Source: UBA6115 sp050953005 (GTDB lineage: Bacteria > Bacillota > Clostridia > Christensenellales > Aristaeellaceae). From it: 64,000 nucleotides of DNA. Shown here piece after piece: positions 25,264-34,098 of this stretch. The DNA is taken from the NCBI GenBank assembly GCA_050953005.1, contig JBMNLV010000001.1, positions 124,001 through 188,000 of the forward strand, in the 5' to 3' direction. The stretch's first letter is position 1. Every line of letters begins with the position of its first letter. The translations under genes were made by a program, and so were the position numbers. The notes under the pieces were generated by a model, which ran no database searches, was not told the origin of the DNA, and saw only the letters and a program-made list of their open reading frames with translations.

Positions 25264-26280
25264 ATGACAGATGTTGCGATCCGGGAGCCGTCCAGTCTCC
25301 GAAATAAATTGCTGGCTATGTGGGAGAACCGCTGGACTACGCGTCTGATGCCCTTTGTTATTCTTCTGCTGATTGCCATTGTCTTTTCCCTTGCCACCGG
25401 CGGGAGGTTTCTTGGCAGCAGGAACCTGACCATTATCCTGAACCAGGCCCTGGTGGTGGCCACGGTGGCGACCGGCGGTACCTTTATCTTTGCTACGGGT
25501 AACGTGAACCTGGCCATGGGCGCTACCACCGTGCTGTGTGAAACCGTATCGGCCATGGCCTTTCTGGCCATCATGGACGCAGGCGGTTCGGTGGGGTTGG
25601 GGCTGACAGCCATGTTTGTCATCTCCGTTGTGTTGGGTGTGTTCATCATGGGCTTCTCCGCCATCCTCTCCACCAAGCTCAACGTCCGTGTATTGTACGT
25701 TACTATCGTCATGATGACGCTGCTGGCCGCCATCCAGCAGGCGCTGCTGGGAGGCAGCACCCTTACCATCCCGAGCAAGATCACCCGGATGCTGGCCAAC
25801 AACAACGTTCACTACATCATCTTCGGGGTGTTCTTCGCCATCGCGGTGGTAATCTTTCATTTCACCAAAATCGGCCGCACCCTGCGCTTTATCGGCACCA
25901 ACGAGATTTGCGCCCATCAGACCGGCAAGTTCAAAAAGGACTATCTGCTGCTGGCCTTCCTCATCGGTGGCCTGGGCATGGGGTTGGGCGCCATGGTGGC
26001 CATCATCCGCTCGGGTTCAGTCAGCATCACCACCCTAAGCTCACTGAACATGGATACCATGCTGGCCATCGTGCTGGGCGGGATGAGCGTGTTTGGCGGC
26101 AGCAAGTCCTTTGTCTACGCCGGCGTCATTGGCGCGGTAACCGTCACCGCCCTGCAAAACGGCATGGTGATGGTGGGCGTTGACTCAAACCTCATCCAGG
26201 GTGTCCGCGGGCTGCTCTTCCTGCTGCTGGTGGCAGCCGCCCAGAAACGGCCGCATGGCCTGCCGGCGCCGGAGGGTTGA
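25264..26280 (+). CDS. Sugar ABC transporter permease 1 (RbsC type)
   Basis: 338 residues with eight to ten hydrophobic helices beginning at about residue 28 (LMPFVILLLIAIVFSLATGG). The family signature TLSSLNMDTMLAIVLGGMSVFGG is at about 258-280. GGAGAGGAGG lies just upstream and the ATPase stop is 17 bases away. It forms the membrane channel with permease 2 or as a homodimer. Confidence 0.9.
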   Translation: MTDVAIREPSSLRNKLLAMWENRWTTRLMPFVILLLIAIVFSLATGGRFLGSRNLTIILNQALVVATVATGGTFIFATGNVNLAMGATTVLCETVSAMAFLAIMDAGGSVGLGLTAMFVISVVLGVFIMGFSAILSTKLNVRVLYVTIVMMTLLAAIQQALLGGSTLTIPSKITRMLANNNVHYIIFGVFFAIAVVIFHFTKIGRTLRFIGTNEICAHQTGKFKKDYLLLAFLIGGLGMGLGAMVAIIRSGSVSITTLSSLNMDTMLAIVLGGMSVFGGSKSFVYAGVIGAVTVTALQNGMVMVGVDSNLIQGVRGLLFLLLVAAAQKRPHGLPAPEG

Positions 26281-26359
26281 TCTGCCCGGAATCGCGCCAT
26301 TTACTCATCAAAACGGCCCGGATAGGACTGTGATGGATTTAAGAAAGGAAGGTTTTAAC

Positions 26360-27568
26360 ATGAAAAAATTTTTCGCGCTGCTGCTGAGTATAGCCATGAT
26401 CCTGGCCATACTCCCCCTGACCTCCCTGGCTCAGGAAAAGTACATCGTCGGCGTTGCCTTTCAGACGGTGAGCTCCGACACTGAAATCCAGAAAGATTAC
26501 TACACCAATGAACTGGCTCCGGCCCTTGGAATGGAGTTCATCTTCTCCGAAGCCATCAAGGATACGGAAACCCTGGTAACCTTCATTGAGAACTGTTACG
26601 CCAAGGGCGCGGTTGGCATCATCAATTATTACACCGCCGGCCGCGGCCGCGGTGCCGAGGTAGCCGATCAGTACGAAATGTTTTTCATCACCCAGGCCTC
26701 CAAGCTGGACGACGCCACGCTTGACCTGGAATACAACCTGGGCAACTGCGGTGCCTCCGTGGACGGCATGGCCCGCGCCTACACCGCCGCCATGGAAAGC
26801 GTGCTGGCTGACGGGGAAAACCACAGCGTCATCATGTGCACCACGGCCGCTGTAGGCCAGGTGGCGGCCTCCCACTACTATTCCACTCAAGCAATGCTGG
26901 AGACCATGCAAAACAAGTACAACCTGACATACTCCAAGAGCATTGACGAAATCATCAATACCGACTCTCCCGGCGAGGTGGACACCGGCAACCCCGATAT
27001 CAAGATCTTCCTGGCTCCGGGTACCGACAATGACAAGACCCTGGCTACCATCTCCACTCCCCTGCAGTCCGGCGATTATGACATCTTTATAGCGGTATCT
27101 TCCTATGCCAGCTACACCAGCGCCATTGCCGAGGTGGAGCGCGCCAAAAACATGGACATCAAGATCGTGGCCACTGCCTCCATTGAAAAGCAGACCATGA
27201 CCGGCTTCAATACCCTGGATCCTCAGGGCAACCCCATCCTTAACGCCGTGATCCTCAACCCCCTGAACGTGGCCAATGCTTTCTGTGCCTCGGCCATCTA
27301 CAACGCCCTCAACGGCGGCGCGGAAGCGCTCAAGGATGCCGATGGCAACGCGGCCCAGCTGTTTGTCAACCCCTGGCCCTGCCTGGATGCTGAGACCTAT
27401 GTCAACATCGCCAAGCTGGACACTGAGCATGACACCTATGTGCTCAACGCCGATGACCTCCAGCGCCTGTTGATCACCAGCAACCCTGACGCCAGCCATG
27501 ACAGCTATGCCGAATACCTGATGGAACTGGCCGACATCGATGACATCATCGCCAGGAAAATCAAGTAA
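26360..27568 (+). CDS. Periplasmic-binding-protein-like sugar-binding protein 1
   Basis: 402 residues from the ATG at 26360, which has GAAAGGAAGG upstream and gives a clean signal peptide (MKKFFALLLSIAMILAILPLTSLA). No lipobox Cys, so it may be released or tethered otherwise. The mature protein starts EKYIVGVAFQ and looks like a type-1 periplasmic-binding fold, but of a family I do not know; the conserved block YNLGNCGASVDGMARAY recurs in the second binding protein of this operon. A large hairpin follows the gene. Confidence 0.7.
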   Translation: MKKFFALLLSIAMILAILPLTSLAQEKYIVGVAFQTVSSDTEIQKDYYTNELAPALGMEFIFSEAIKDTETLVTFIENCYAKGAVGIINYYTAGRGRGAEVADQYEMFFITQASKLDDATLDLEYNLGNCGASVDGMARAYTAAMESVLADGENHSVIMCTTAAVGQVAASHYYSTQAMLETMQNKYNLTYSKSIDEIINTDSPGEVDTGNPDIKIFLAPGTDNDKTLATISTPLQSGDYDIFIAVSSYASYTSAIAEVERAKNMDIKIVATASIEKQTMTGFNTLDPQGNPILNAVILNPLNVANAFCASAIYNALNGGAEALKDADGNAAQLFVNPWPCLDAETYVNIAKLDTEHDTYVLNADDLQRLLITSNPDASHDSYAEYLMELADIDDIIARKIK

Positions 27569-27589
27569 TTCCGACTCAAAACCCTTCAT

Positions 27590-27621
27590 CCGTACCGGGG
27601 GCACAGCAGCGCCCGGTACGG
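27590..27621 (+). other. 10-bp perfect stem-loop between binding protein 1 and permease 2
   Basis: CCGTACCGGG (27590-27599) pairs perfectly with CCCGGTACGG (27612-27621) around a 12-base loop. No T run follows, so it is not a standard terminator. It lies right after the binding-protein stop, where hairpins often shield the upstream mRNA from 3' decay and give surplus binding protein. Confidence 0.8.
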
Positions 27622-27676
27622 AAATTCCCAGAAAGGCAGGTGTGAGCGGGCATCCAGTTGGCCCGACCAGGAGTAT

Positions 27677-28702
27677 ATGAACCGCAGATTAAAGAATACG
27701 CTGATTACCCTGGCTTTCCCCGTGGCAATGTTCCTGATCATGGAGGCTGTCTGCCTGGTCGCGGCGGGGAGACATGTGATTGATTTTTCGACCAACCTGG
27801 ACCTGGTGAACCTGGTGCGCAACACGGGTATCGCCTGTGCCATCACCTACGCCCTGTCCTTTAACCTGACCAGCGGCAGGCTGGACCTGTCTTTGGGCGC
27901 CCAGCGCCTGGCAGGCACGGTGATCGGTTCCAACATCGCCCTGTCCCTGGGCCTCTCCGGAGTGTGGCTATTGCTTTTCTCCCTGGCCTTTGGCCTGGTC
28001 TTTGGCCTTCTGGTCGGCCTGGTCTTTGTCTGGGTGCGCGTACCTCCCATGGTACTGGGCATTGGCATGGGCCTGATTTTGGAGAGCCTGGTGTATGTGA
28101 CCTCCGGGGGCATCGGTTTGAACCTGTTCGGTGTTCAAGGCATTACAATTTTAAGCGAGGCCTATTTCACCATTTTCGTGGTGGCCATCCTGTTGGTTTT
28201 GGTGCTCTACCTGGTGGCCTACACCAAGTTCGGATACCAGATGCGTGCGATCCAGGGCTCCCAGCGCATCGCCCAGAATTCCGGCATCAACATCTTCCGC
28301 CATGCCGTGCTGTGCTACACCTTTGCCGGCGGCCTGGTGGGCGTGGCGGGTATCCTGGACGCGGCCTACAAGACCCAGATGGCCGTAACCAGCGGCAATG
28401 CCAGCAGCGGGCCGGTGGTTTCCAACACCTTCCCCATGTTCCTGGGCATTTTCCTGGGCCGCTGGTCCAACCAGGCTGTGGGCATTCTGGTGGCTACACT
28501 CACCCTGAGGATTTTCGCGATGGGCCTGGCCAAGCTGCAGCTGTCTGAAGCCATGAGCAACGTGGTGAACATGTTCCTCTACCTGGCCTTCCTGGTCTAT
28601 CTCGCCAATGAGAATTACTTCAAAAAGAGAAAAGCCTGGGCTGACCGCCTGGCACAGGTTCGGGAAAAGAAGAGCGAGATGGGCATCCCGGTGGAGGCTT
28701 GA
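27677..28702 (+). CDS. Sugar ABC transporter permease 2 (RbsC type)
   Basis: 341 residues, multiple membrane helices from about residue 10 (TLITLAFPVAMFLIMEAVCLV). A second permease of the same superfamily as permease 1 but clearly divergent, with LTSGRLDLSLGAQRLAGTV in the place of the usual nucleotide-binding-domain contact loop. Two different permeases suggest a heterodimeric channel. It ends 3 bases before the HAD gene. Confidence 0.88.
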   Translation: MNRRLKNTLITLAFPVAMFLIMEAVCLVAAGRHVIDFSTNLDLVNLVRNTGIACAITYALSFNLTSGRLDLSLGAQRLAGTVIGSNIALSLGLSGVWLLLFSLAFGLVFGLLVGLVFVWVRVPPMVLGIGMGLILESLVYVTSGGIGLNLFGVQGITILSEAYFTIFVVAILLVLVLYLVAYTKFGYQMRAIQGSQRIAQNSGINIFRHAVLCYTFAGGLVGVAGILDAAYKTQMAVTSGNASSGPVVSNTFPMFLGIFLGRWSNQAVGILVATLTLRIFAMGLAKLQLSEAMSNVVNMFLYLAFLVYLANENYFKKRKAWADRLAQVREKKSEMGIPVEA

Positions 28703-28705
28703 GAT

Positions 28706-29557
28706 ATGCAAACACTAAGTGATTTTCAAAAGAAAAGGGATATTCTGTTCTGTTTTGACTCTGACGGCTGTGTGTTGGACGCCATGGAGGTCAAGCACCG
28801 CCGTTGCCACGGTCTGTGCTTCATCAGGGAATGGGGATTGATGGACCACTTTGATGAGGTCATGGATAAGTGGTGCGAAATCAACCTGTATGAGACCACC
28901 CGGGGGATTCACCGCTACAAAGCCCTGGTGATCATGCTGGAGCGCCTGGAAGGCAAGCTGCTGCATACCCCGGAGCTTGAAGCCTTTAAAACCTGGGTCA
29001 ACACCACCCCTATGCTGACCAATGCCTCCCTGGAGGATGAAATCGCAAAGAGGAAGAACCAGGAGCTGTTCTCAAAGGCATTGCGCTGGTCCTATGCCCT
29101 GAACCGGGAAATTGACAAGATTCCCATGGATGACAAGCCGCCCTACCCCGGTGTGCCGGAGAAGCTGGCAGCCGTGCAGGAGAAGGTGGACGTTGGCATT
29201 GTTTCCAGCTCCAATCTGGAGGCAATCACAGAAGAATGGTCGCATTTTGGCCTGCTGGACCATGTGGATTGCCTGACCAGCCAAAATGACGGCAGCAAGG
29301 CCCACTGTCTTGCCCAGCTGCTCAGGAAGGGCTATGACAAGGACAAGGTCGTCATGGTTGGCGACGCCTTTGGCGACCAGGCCGCCGCCCGGGAAAACGG
29401 CGTGTGGTTCTTCCCCATCCGGGTGCGCCATGAGGTGGAATCCTGGAATCAGCTGCTGGAGGAGGCTTTGCCCAAAATACTCAAGGGACAGTATGACCAG
29501 GCCTACCAGCAGTCGCTGGATCAGGCTTTTGAGGACAGCTTTCACGCGGGTGGCTGA
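28706..29557 (+). CDS. HAD-superfamily hydrolase
   Basis: 283 residues. HAD motifs: FDSDGCVLD (nucleophile Asp about 18 and acid/base Asp about 20), VSSSN (motif II), the Lys in NDGSKAHCL (motif III) and MVGDAFGDQ (motif IV). The large inserted cap (about 25-150) is helical. It is likely a phosphatase, as the Asp-x-Asp pattern is that of phosphomonoesterases. Its place between permease 2 and binding protein 2, with a 3-base gap to permease 2, ties it to the transport operon. It may dephosphorylate a sugar phosphate or an effector; the substrate cannot be told from sequence. Confidence 0.8.
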   Translation: MQTLSDFQKKRDILFCFDSDGCVLDAMEVKHRRCHGLCFIREWGLMDHFDEVMDKWCEINLYETTRGIHRYKALVIMLERLEGKLLHTPELEAFKTWVNTTPMLTNASLEDEIAKRKNQELFSKALRWSYALNREIDKIPMDDKPPYPGVPEKLAAVQEKVDVGIVSSSNLEAITEEWSHFGLLDHVDCLTSQNDGSKAHCLAQLLRKGYDKDKVVMVGDAFGDQAAARENGVWFFPIRVRHEVESWNQLLEEALPKILKGQYDQAYQQSLDQAFEDSFHAGG

Positions 29558-29590
29558 GAGGCGCCCCGGAACAGATAGAGGAGTCTTTGT

Positions 29591-30814
29591 ATGAAAAAGT
29601 TGTTATGCCTTGCGATGGCGGCCTGGATGGTGCTGGGGATCATTGGAATCACAGCCGTAGCCGAGGAAAAAGAGAAGACCCTGATTGCCGTGGCTTCCAT
29701 GCGCGCCGGGGCAAGATTTGCCGACGAGCGAAATTATTACGTGAACGTGGTCGGCCCCACGCTTGGCTGGGACTTCCTGTTCTATGAGGGCGTGGACGAT
29801 CTGGAAACCCTGCTCAGTTTCATGGAAAATGCCTATGCCATGGGCGCCAAGGGCGTGCTGAACTATTACACCCCCGGCACCCTGAAGGGAGCCGAATTGG
29901 CTGAAGAGCTGGGCATGTTCTTTTCAACCCAGGCTTCCAGGCTTCCCAAGTTTGAGGAAGACAGTACCCAGGCCTATAATCTGGGCAATGTGGGCGCTTC
30001 TGTAGACGGCGTTGGCAGCGCCTACAAGCAAGCCTTTGAGGCCCTGCTCAGCGACGGGAAGAACCACAGTGTCATTATCTATACCATCCTGGCGCCGGAC
30101 AAGCGGGCAGCCTCCCATTACTACTCTACCGAGGCCATCCTTGAGACCATGCAGGCGCATTACGGGCTGGTGTATTCAGACAGCATTGAAGCCCTGATCA
30201 ATAACTATATCCCCGGGGAGATTGAGACCGGGAACCCGGATGTCAAAATCTACCTGTGCCCCGGCTCCAACATCGAGGCCGCCCAGAGCAATGTTAACGT
30301 GCCGTTGTACACTGGGGATTATGACGTGTTTGTAAGTTTCAGCAACTTCCATCTCTTCATGGGCGCCGTTGCCGAAGTAGAGGAAATCTACCAGAAGGAC
30401 ATCAAGGTGATTGCCACCGTCAACACGGGCGGAAACACCAAAACAGGTTTCGATTCCAAGGATGTCTTTGGCAACCCGGTGCTCAACACCGCCATTATCA
30501 ACCCCCTGAACGTGGCAAGTGGCATCAGCGCGGCCATGATGTACAACGCCCTGAACGGCGACCCTGCAGTCATGCAAAAGGACGGCGCTCCCGCCCAGCT
30601 GTTTGTCGTTCCCTGGCTGTGCCTGGACGCGCAGACCTATGACAAGGTTGAGGGCCTGGAAACCAGCCAGGGCACCAGCTATGTGATTGACCGGGAAGAC
30701 CTGGAAAAGCTGCTGGTCACCAATAAGCCGGATATCACTGTAAAGGATATGGAGGACAAGCTGAGTCAGCTGGGGGACATCGATCAGTTGATTTTATCCA
30801 AGACAGCAGAGTAA
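29591..30814 (+). CDS. Periplasmic-binding-protein-like sugar-binding protein 2
   Basis: 407 residues with a signal peptide (MKKLLCLAMAAWMVLGIIGITAVA). Clearly paralogous to binding protein 1 over its whole length: shared blocks include the GASVDG region, AASHYYSTEAILETMQ, and PGEIETGNPDVKIYL. So the operon carries an internal duplication of its receptor, perhaps to widen the ligand range. Ligand unknown. Confidence 0.7.
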   Translation: MKKLLCLAMAAWMVLGIIGITAVAEEKEKTLIAVASMRAGARFADERNYYVNVVGPTLGWDFLFYEGVDDLETLLSFMENAYAMGAKGVLNYYTPGTLKGAELAEELGMFFSTQASRLPKFEEDSTQAYNLGNVGASVDGVGSAYKQAFEALLSDGKNHSVIIYTILAPDKRAASHYYSTEAILETMQAHYGLVYSDSIEALINNYIPGEIETGNPDVKIYLCPGSNIEAAQSNVNVPLYTGDYDVFVSFSNFHLFMGAVAEVEEIYQKDIKVIATVNTGGNTKTGFDSKDVFGNPVLNTAIINPLNVASGISAAMMYNALNGDPAVMQKDGAPAQLFVVPWLCLDAQTYDKVEGLETSQGTSYVIDREDLEKLLVTNKPDITVKDMEDKLSQLGDIDQLILSKTAE

Positions 30815-30839
30815 TCCGCACGAGGAAGGAGGCCGACCA

Positions 30840-32540
30840 ATGGTAGACCTGAAGAAAAAACCGTTTTATCTGGATGAGGCGGCGATCGCCTGGGTGGAGA
30901 CAACCATCGCCGGGATGAGCGAGCGGGAAAAGATCGGTCAGTTATTTGTCAACATGGTCAAAAGCCGCGACCCGGAGGACATCCGCGAGGTGGTGACCAC
31001 CTATCGCCCCGGCGCCCTGCGCTATCCCAGTGTGTCCGGCGAGGAAGTCTGGGAGCAAAACGCCGCCTTCCAGTCTCACAGCAAGGTTCCCCTGCTGATT
31101 GCCAGCAACTGCGAAGCCGGCGGGAATGGCGGGATCAAGGGCGGCACGCCCATGGCCTGCGGCGCCGCTGTGGCTGCAGCGGACAGCACGGAAATGGCTT
31201 ATCAGGTAGGCCTGCTGGCTGCCCGTGAAGCCACGTCCGTGGGCTGCAACTGGAACTTCTCACCGGTGGTGGACATCCTGTATAACTGGCGCAACACCAT
31301 CGTGCAAAACAGGGCATATAACGACAGCCCGGAGGACACCATCCGTTATGCCAACGCCTTTAGGAAGGGCGTGCGGGAAGGCGGCATGGGCGACTGCGCC
31401 AAGCACTTTCCCGGGGACGGGCTGGAAGAAAACGACCAGCACCTGATGATGGGCTTATGCGACATGGACTGTGAGACCTGGGACAAAACCTTTGGCAGGG
31501 TCTACCAGGCGCAGATTGACGATGGCGTGATGAGCATCATGGTCGGACATATCGCCATGCCCGCCTATCAGCGCAAGCTGGCCGGGCGCGAGCTGAGCGA
31601 CAGTGAGATCCTACCCGCCACCCTCTCCAAGGAGCTGGTTACCGGCCTGCTTAAGGAGAAACTGGGCTTCAACGGTCTGGTGCTCACCGATGCCAGCCAC
31701 ATGATCGGTATGTGGCATCCCATGGAAAGGCGCCTGCAGGTGCCCACCGCCATCGCCGCGGGCTGCGATATGTTCCTCTTTTCCAACGATCAGGAAGAAG
31801 ATTTCAACTTCATGCTGGAGGGCTACCGCAGCGGCATCATCAGCGAGGAACGCTTGGGGGACGCCCTGCGCCGCATCCTGGGCATGAAGGCGGCCCTGGG
31901 CCTGCATACCAAGCAGGCGGAAGGCACCTTGATGCCGGATAAAGCCAGCCTGTCTGTCATCGGCTGTGAGGAGCATAAAAAGGCCGCGCGTTCCTTCGCG
32001 GATCAGTTCATCACGCTGGTCAAGGATACCCAAAAGGCCCTGCCCATTGATCCTAAAACCCAGAAGCGCTGCAAACTGGTATTTATCGGCGGGGAAGGCT
32101 CTGTGGTGGGAGGCAAATTGACCAAGGGCAACAGCGAGGAAGTCAAAGCGCTACTCACCAAAGTGCTCGAGGAGAAGGGCTTTGAGGTCTACAGCGATGA
32201 CATGGAAATCAAAGGCAAGATGGAGGACTTTAGGAACAACTATGACTTTGTGCTGGTAGCCATGGATGTGGTGGGTTTCGCCCAGTACAACGCGGTGCGT
32301 CTCAAATGGGCCAAGCCCATTGACCAGCCCTGGTATGTCCGCGAGTTGCCCACCGTGTTTGTATCCTTTGCCGGCACCAATATGCTCATCGACTTGACCA
32401 TGAGCCGCACCTATATCAATGTTTACATGGATGGCGAGCCCCAGATCCGCTCTTTCGTGGACAAGCTCGTGGGCGAAAGTCCCTTCACAGGAAGATACAA
32501 CGACAATGTCTGGTGCGGACGCTGGGATACCAAACTCTAA
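30840..32540 (+). CDS. Glycoside hydrolase family 3 enzyme, NagZ-like
   Basis: 566 residues, no signal peptide. The catalytic barrel has KHFPGDG (188-194) followed by an Asn-Asp-Gln-His in place of the Asp-Ser-His of NagZ; the His (about 201) would be the acid/base as in beta-N-acetylhexosaminidases, some of which act as phosphorylases. The nucleophile is probably Asp about 284 in VLTDASHM. A short C-terminal domain follows. Unlike the GH3 at 19.6 kb it is in the importer operon and about 180 residues shorter. It probably cuts an imported uronic-acid-containing oligosaccharide. Confidence 0.85.
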   Translation: MVDLKKKPFYLDEAAIAWVETTIAGMSEREKIGQLFVNMVKSRDPEDIREVVTTYRPGALRYPSVSGEEVWEQNAAFQSHSKVPLLIASNCEAGGNGGIKGGTPMACGAAVAAADSTEMAYQVGLLAAREATSVGCNWNFSPVVDILYNWRNTIVQNRAYNDSPEDTIRYANAFRKGVREGGMGDCAKHFPGDGLEENDQHLMMGLCDMDCETWDKTFGRVYQAQIDDGVMSIMVGHIAMPAYQRKLAGRELSDSEILPATLSKELVTGLLKEKLGFNGLVLTDASHMIGMWHPMERRLQVPTAIAAGCDMFLFSNDQEEDFNFMLEGYRSGIISEERLGDALRRILGMKAALGLHTKQAEGTLMPDKASLSVIGCEEHKKAARSFADQFITLVKDTQKALPIDPKTQKRCKLVFIGGEGSVVGGKLTKGNSEEVKALLTKVLEEKGFEVYSDDMEIKGKMEDFRNNYDFVLVAMDVVGFAQYNAVRLKWAKPIDQPWYVRELPTVFVSFAGTNMLIDLTMSRTYINVYMDGEPQIRSFVDKLVGESPFTGRYNDNVWCGRWDTKL

Positions 32541-32556
32541 GCTTATCCATCACCCG

Positions 32557-32582
32557 GGAGCCCTCGGGCTCCATTTTTCTTT
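32557..32582 (+). terminator. Intra-operon hairpin with T run
   Basis: GGAGCC (32557-32562), a 4-base loop, GGCTCC (32567-32572), then ATTTTTCTTT. It has the form of a weak intrinsic terminator between the GH3 gene and uxaC. As no promoter is evident before uxaC, partial read-through would lower expression of the catabolic genes relative to the importer. Confidence 0.6.
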
Positions 32583-32624
32583 AAATCAGCTTGGCCGCAT
32601 AAAACGGCCGGATGGGAGGCAACC

Positions 32625-34031
32625 TTGAAAAAGCCCTTTATGGATAAGGATTTTTTGCTGGGCAATGAAACGGCGCGCAAGCTATACCATCAGCATGCCG
32701 CCAAAATGCCCATTATCGACTATCATTGCCACATTGACCCCAAGGAAATCTACGAAGACAAAGTCTTCCGGGATATGACGGAAATCTGGCTGGGAGGCGA
32801 CCATTATAAATGGCGTGTCCTCCGCTCTGACGGTGTGGAAGAGCGTTATGTCACCGGGGATGCCCCTCCTTATGAGAAATTCGAGCGCTGGGCCAAGGTG
32901 ATGCCGCGGATGATCGGCAACCAGCTCTACCACTGGACCCATCTTGAATTACAGCGTTACTTTGGCATCTCTGAGCCGCTGAGTCCATGCAGCGCACAGG
33001 CAATATGGGAAAAGGGCAACGCTTTGCTGCCCGGGCTGTCCGCCCGAACCATCATCAAAAAATCCGGAGTCAAGGCCATCTGCACCACGGATGACCCGGT
33101 GGATGACCTGAAGTGGCACCGACTGATCAAAGAGGATAAGAGCTTTTCCTGCCTGGTGCTGCCGACCTTCCGGCCCGACAAGGCCATGAACATCGACAAA
33201 CCCGGTTATACGGAATACCTGCTCAGACTGAGGCGGGTCTGTGGTTTTCAGATTGACAGCCTGGCGGCTTTGAAAGAAGCCTTGCGCATGCGGCTGGCTT
33301 TCTTTGTGGAATCGGGTTGCCGCATCACAGACCACGGGCTGGACTATGTGATGTTCAAGCAGGGACATGACGCTGACCAGGTGCTGAAGAACGCATTGGC
33401 AGGCAAAGCACCGACCCGGGAACAGGCTGATGCTTTCAAGACAGACCTGCTATGTTACCTGGCAAGCCTTTACCGGGAGCATGGCATTGTGATGCAGCTG
33501 CACTTCGGCGCGGTGCGCAACAACAGCCCGAAAAACTTTAAAAAACTTGGCCCGGACACGGGATATGACGCCATCTGGGGTCCGGCGGACACGGGATATC
33601 GACTTGGCAGGCTGCTGGGCTATATTGAGGAACAGGTGGGGTTGCCAAAGACGATCGTCTATTCCTTAAATCCGGCTGATGACGCGCAGATTGACGCGAT
33701 GATCGCTTGTTTTCAGGATGATGACTGCCCCGGCAAAATCCAGCACGGCAGCGCCTGGTGGTTCAATGACAGCAAAGAGGGAATGACAGCCCAGCTGAAA
33801 AGCCTTGCCAACCTCTCTGTTCTGGGCAATTTTGTGGGGATGCTGACAGACTCCCGCAGCTTCCTGTCGTATACGCGGCATGAGTATTTCAGGCGGGTCC
33901 TGTGCAACCTGCTGGGAACCTGGGTGGAAAACGGGGAATACCCTGATGATATGAGCACCCTGGGCAAGATGGTGGAGGATATCTGTTTTAATAATGCGGT
34001 CAACTACCTGGGTCTTGAGATATCAGGCTGA
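32625..34031 (+). CDS. uxaC: Uronate isomerase
   Basis: Converts D-glucuronate to D-fructuronate and D-galacturonate to D-tagaturonate in the cytoplasm; 468 residues, family length. Metal-binding YHCHIDP at about 33-39; other family blocks are the WTHLEL segment, LHFGAVRNNSP and GMLTDSRSFLSYTRHEYFRR near the C-terminus. The likely start is TTG at 32625 with GGGAGG 8 bases upstream; the first ATG is 5 codons in and has no better site. It opens the catabolic half of the operon. Confidence 0.95.
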   Translation: MKKPFMDKDFLLGNETARKLYHQHAAKMPIIDYHCHIDPKEIYEDKVFRDMTEIWLGGDHYKWRVLRSDGVEERYVTGDAPPYEKFERWAKVMPRMIGNQLYHWTHLELQRYFGISEPLSPCSAQAIWEKGNALLPGLSARTIIKKSGVKAICTTDDPVDDLKWHRLIKEDKSFSCLVLPTFRPDKAMNIDKPGYTEYLLRLRRVCGFQIDSLAALKEALRMRLAFFVESGCRITDHGLDYVMFKQGHDADQVLKNALAGKAPTREQADAFKTDLLCYLASLYREHGIVMQLHFGAVRNNSPKNFKKLGPDTGYDAIWGPADTGYRLGRLLGYIEEQVGLPKTIVYSLNPADDAQIDAMIACFQDDDCPGKIQHGSAWWFNDSKEGMTAQLKSLANLSVLGNFVGMLTDSRSFLSYTRHEYFRRVLCNLLGTWVENGEYPDDMSTLGKMVEDICFNNAVNYLGLEISG

Positions 34032-34098
34032 GCAGCCGGGATGTCTTCATACAGATTTTCAGGCAGTCCTGCTTAAATAGTATATAAGGAGAAAAACG

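Noticed and set aside
26339..27604. 421-codon open frame on the minus strand
   Set aside because: Antisense to binding protein 1; Gly/Val/His-rich shadow translation without domain features.
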